Of a stretch of DNA of 64,000 nucleotides, positions 62,770-64,000 are shown one piece after another. Location: positions 372,001 through 436,000 of the forward strand of contig NZ_CP071051.1 of NCBI RefSeq assembly GCF_017161405.1, given 5' to 3'. The notes beneath the pieces are model-generated. The model had not been told where the DNA came from and did no database searches. It worked only from the letters and a program-made list of their open reading frames with translations. Within the stretch, counting starts at the first letter, position 1. Every line of letters starts with the position of its first letter. This stretch comes from Leucobacter sp. CX169 (GTDB lineage Bacteria > Actinomycetota > Actinomycetes > Actinomycetales > Microbacteriaceae). The position numbers were made by a program, and so were the translations under genes.

Positions 62770-63834
62770 ATGAAGAAGATTGCGTTCGCAACGGTCGGCA
62801 TCGTCGCCGCTCTCGCGCTCACCGCCTGCAGCGGCGGCACCTCCGGCGGCGATGCCGCGCCGTCGAAGGAACTCAACATCTACGCCTGGGACGGCGAGAT
62901 CCCCCAGACAGTGATCGACGCGTTCACCGAGGAGACCGGCATCAAGGTCAACCTCGACAACTTCGACAGCAACGAGACGATGATCTCGAAGCTCGCCGCG
63001 GGCGGCTCGGGCTACGACGTCGTCCAGCCCAGCCAGTACGCCGTGCAGCAGCTCGTCGGCCAGGAGCTGCTCGAGCCGCTTGACCACTCAAAGCTCGAAG
63101 GCCTCGAGAACATCGCCGAGAAGTTTGCTGACCCGAGCTACGACCCCGGCATGAAGCACTCAGTGCCGTGGGTCTGGGGCACTACCGGCCTGCTGTACAA
63201 CTCCACCTGCACCGGTGGCGAAGAGATCACGAGCTGGGAGTCGCTGTTCGACCCGAAGTGGCAGGGCAAGGTCTACATGCTGGACAACATGCTCGCCGCC
63301 TACATCGCGGGCCTGCAGGTCAACGGCTACGGCGCCGACAGCAAGGACGAGAAGGAGATCGCGAAGGCCACCGAGTCGCTCATCGAGCAGAAGAGCTTGC
63401 TCGCCGGCTACAACTCGACCAACTACGGCGAGCTCGTCGCAAATGGCGACGCTTGCATCTCTGAGGCTTGGGGTGGCAACAGCACCGCCAAGATCGTCGC
63501 GGACAACGAAGACGTCCACTACGTGATCCCCGAGGAGGGCGGCAGCCTCTGGGTTGACGGCCTCTCGATCGCGAAGGGGGCCCCGCACTCGGACGCTGCG
63601 TACAAGTTCATCAACTTCCTGCTCCAGCCCGAGATCGCCGCGATGGCGACGAACGATGGCGGCATGGCGACGCCGAACACGGGTGCACAGGAGTTCATCA
63701 CCGACAAGGGCCTGCTGACGAACGCGGCCGTCTACCCCACGGAAGAGCAGATCGCGGAGGCCGACTTCATCGTCGACCCGGGCGCGGCAATGAAGTTCTA
63801 CCAGGATGGCTGGACGCGAGTAAAGGCCTCCTAG
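62770..63834 (+). CDS. Polyamine-type ABC transporter substrate-binding lipoprotein (system 4)
   Basis: A 354-residue lipoprotein with lipobox LTAC near residue 20. LNIYAWDGEIPQTVIDAFTE followed by ETGIKVNLDNFDSNETMISK resembles PotD and the binding protein of system 1. Further in, PWVWGTTGLLYN and FWLD-like PEEGGSLWVDGLSIAKGAPH match spermidine/putrescine binders. ATG 62770 follows GAAAGGAATACCC. It lies between the permeases and the ATPase. Confidence 0.92.
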   Translation: MKKIAFATVGIVAALALTACSGGTSGGDAAPSKELNIYAWDGEIPQTVIDAFTEETGIKVNLDNFDSNETMISKLAAGGSGYDVVQPSQYAVQQLVGQELLEPLDHSKLEGLENIAEKFADPSYDPGMKHSVPWVWGTTGLLYNSTCTGGEEITSWESLFDPKWQGKVYMLDNMLAAYIAGLQVNGYGADSKDEKEIAKATESLIEQKSLLAGYNSTNYGELVANGDACISEAWGGNSTAKIVADNEDVHYVIPEEGGSLWVDGLSIAKGAPHSDAAYKFINFLLQPEIAAMATNDGGMATPNTGAQEFITDKGLLTNAAVYPTEEQIAEADFIVDPGAAMKFYQDGWTRVKAS

Positions 63835-63860
63835 TCGGAAACCGGAGACAGCTGAGGATC

Positions 63861-64000
63861 ATGGACACGCAGACACGCACCCCGCACACGGACACCATCA
63901 CGGCGACCCCCGCCGTCGAGCTGAAGGGGCTGACCAAGACATTTGGGAAGAACCTCGTGGTCGAACCGCTCAACCTCGAAATCGCCGAGAACGAGTTCTT
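63861..64000 (+). CDS. ABC transporter ATP-binding protein, PotA-like (system 4, partial)
   Basis: Only the first 46 or so residues are inside the window; the frame runs off the right edge before Walker A. The visible part, VELKGLTKTFGKNLVVEPLN followed by LEIAENEFF, is the standard start of an ABC ATPase. The ATG is preceded by CTGAGGATC. Assignment as PotA-like rests on the three upstream genes. Confidence 0.8.
   Translation, partial: MDTQTRTPHTDTITATPAVELKGLTKTFGKNLVVEPLNLEIAENEF

Overview
The window is GC-rich, densely coded DNA from an actinobacterium, most likely a member of Microbacteriaceae close to Leucobacter. This placement is an inference from the protein repertoire (sdhCDAB order, hadAB-murB block, a FolP2-type dihydropteroate synthase homologue, an actinobacterial NAD(P)H-quinone dehydrogenase), codon bias and the many leaderless-looking starts. 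No rRNA or tRNA gene was recognised, so the genus is not proven. The window carries about 60 protein genes and one intact IS30-family element.  LAYOUT. 1-3835: polyamine-type ABC transporter (binding protein cut by the window edge, ATPase), divergent from a GntR/FadR regulator and a soluble cache-domain protein. 3915-6486: cytochrome c biogenesis protein CcsB, a DUF3817 membrane protein and convergent mannose-1-phosphate guanylyltransferase. 6703-11160: succinate dehydrogenase operon and a YihY/BrkB membrane protein whose apparent start overlaps the sdh terminator. 11203-16957: nucleoside and sugar-phosphate metabolism (thymidine phosphorylase, adenosine deaminase, phosphosugar mutase, NAD(P)H-hydrate dehydratase). 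17101-20805: two flavin amine oxidases divergent from a double-domain Lrp regulator; then a leaderless purine nucleoside phosphorylase. 21699-29672: second polyamine-type system, with an XRE-cupin regulator and its operators, complete PotDBCA-like transporter, PuuB-like oxidase, cupin and amidohydrolase. 30019-33424: quinone dehydrogenase, cupredoxin lipoprotein, membrane protein, luciferase-like monooxygenase. 33516-37732: a candidate extracellular-sensing locus: GlcG/HbpS-like lipoprotein, histidine kinase, NarL-type response regulator and two exported ankyrin proteins, linked by a shared 16-bp palindrome. 37884-43767: third PotABCD-like system with a divergent PucR regulator. 43777-53092: acyl-CoA carboxylase alpha chain, DUF937 glycine-rich protein, an overlapping three-gene unit (small unknown protein, FolP2-like, RibD_C reductase), hadA-hadB-murB, and MalY and MetY sulfur-amino-acid enzymes. 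53261-60324: a lone secreted unknown protein, the IS30 element, and a ribose/xylose-type sugar ABC operon with an FGGY kinase. 60430-64000: NUDIX hydrolase and a fourth Pot-like system running off the right edge.  HOW IT WORKS TOGETHER. The dominant theme is amine and polyamine uptake and oxidation: four Pot-type transporters of two binding-protein types, three amine/amino-acid-type flavoprotein oxidases and four different regulator families (GntR plus cache, XRE-cupin, PucR, Lrp) in 64 kb. Nucleoside salvage, respiratory and envelope genes are interleaved.  The three observations I rate highest are the HbpS/kinase/regulator/ankyrin locus with its palindrome placed about 44 bp before two start codons, the IS30 copy inserted at the exact dyad centre of a repeated hairpin, and the over-represented word CAGGATCC/GGATCCTG.
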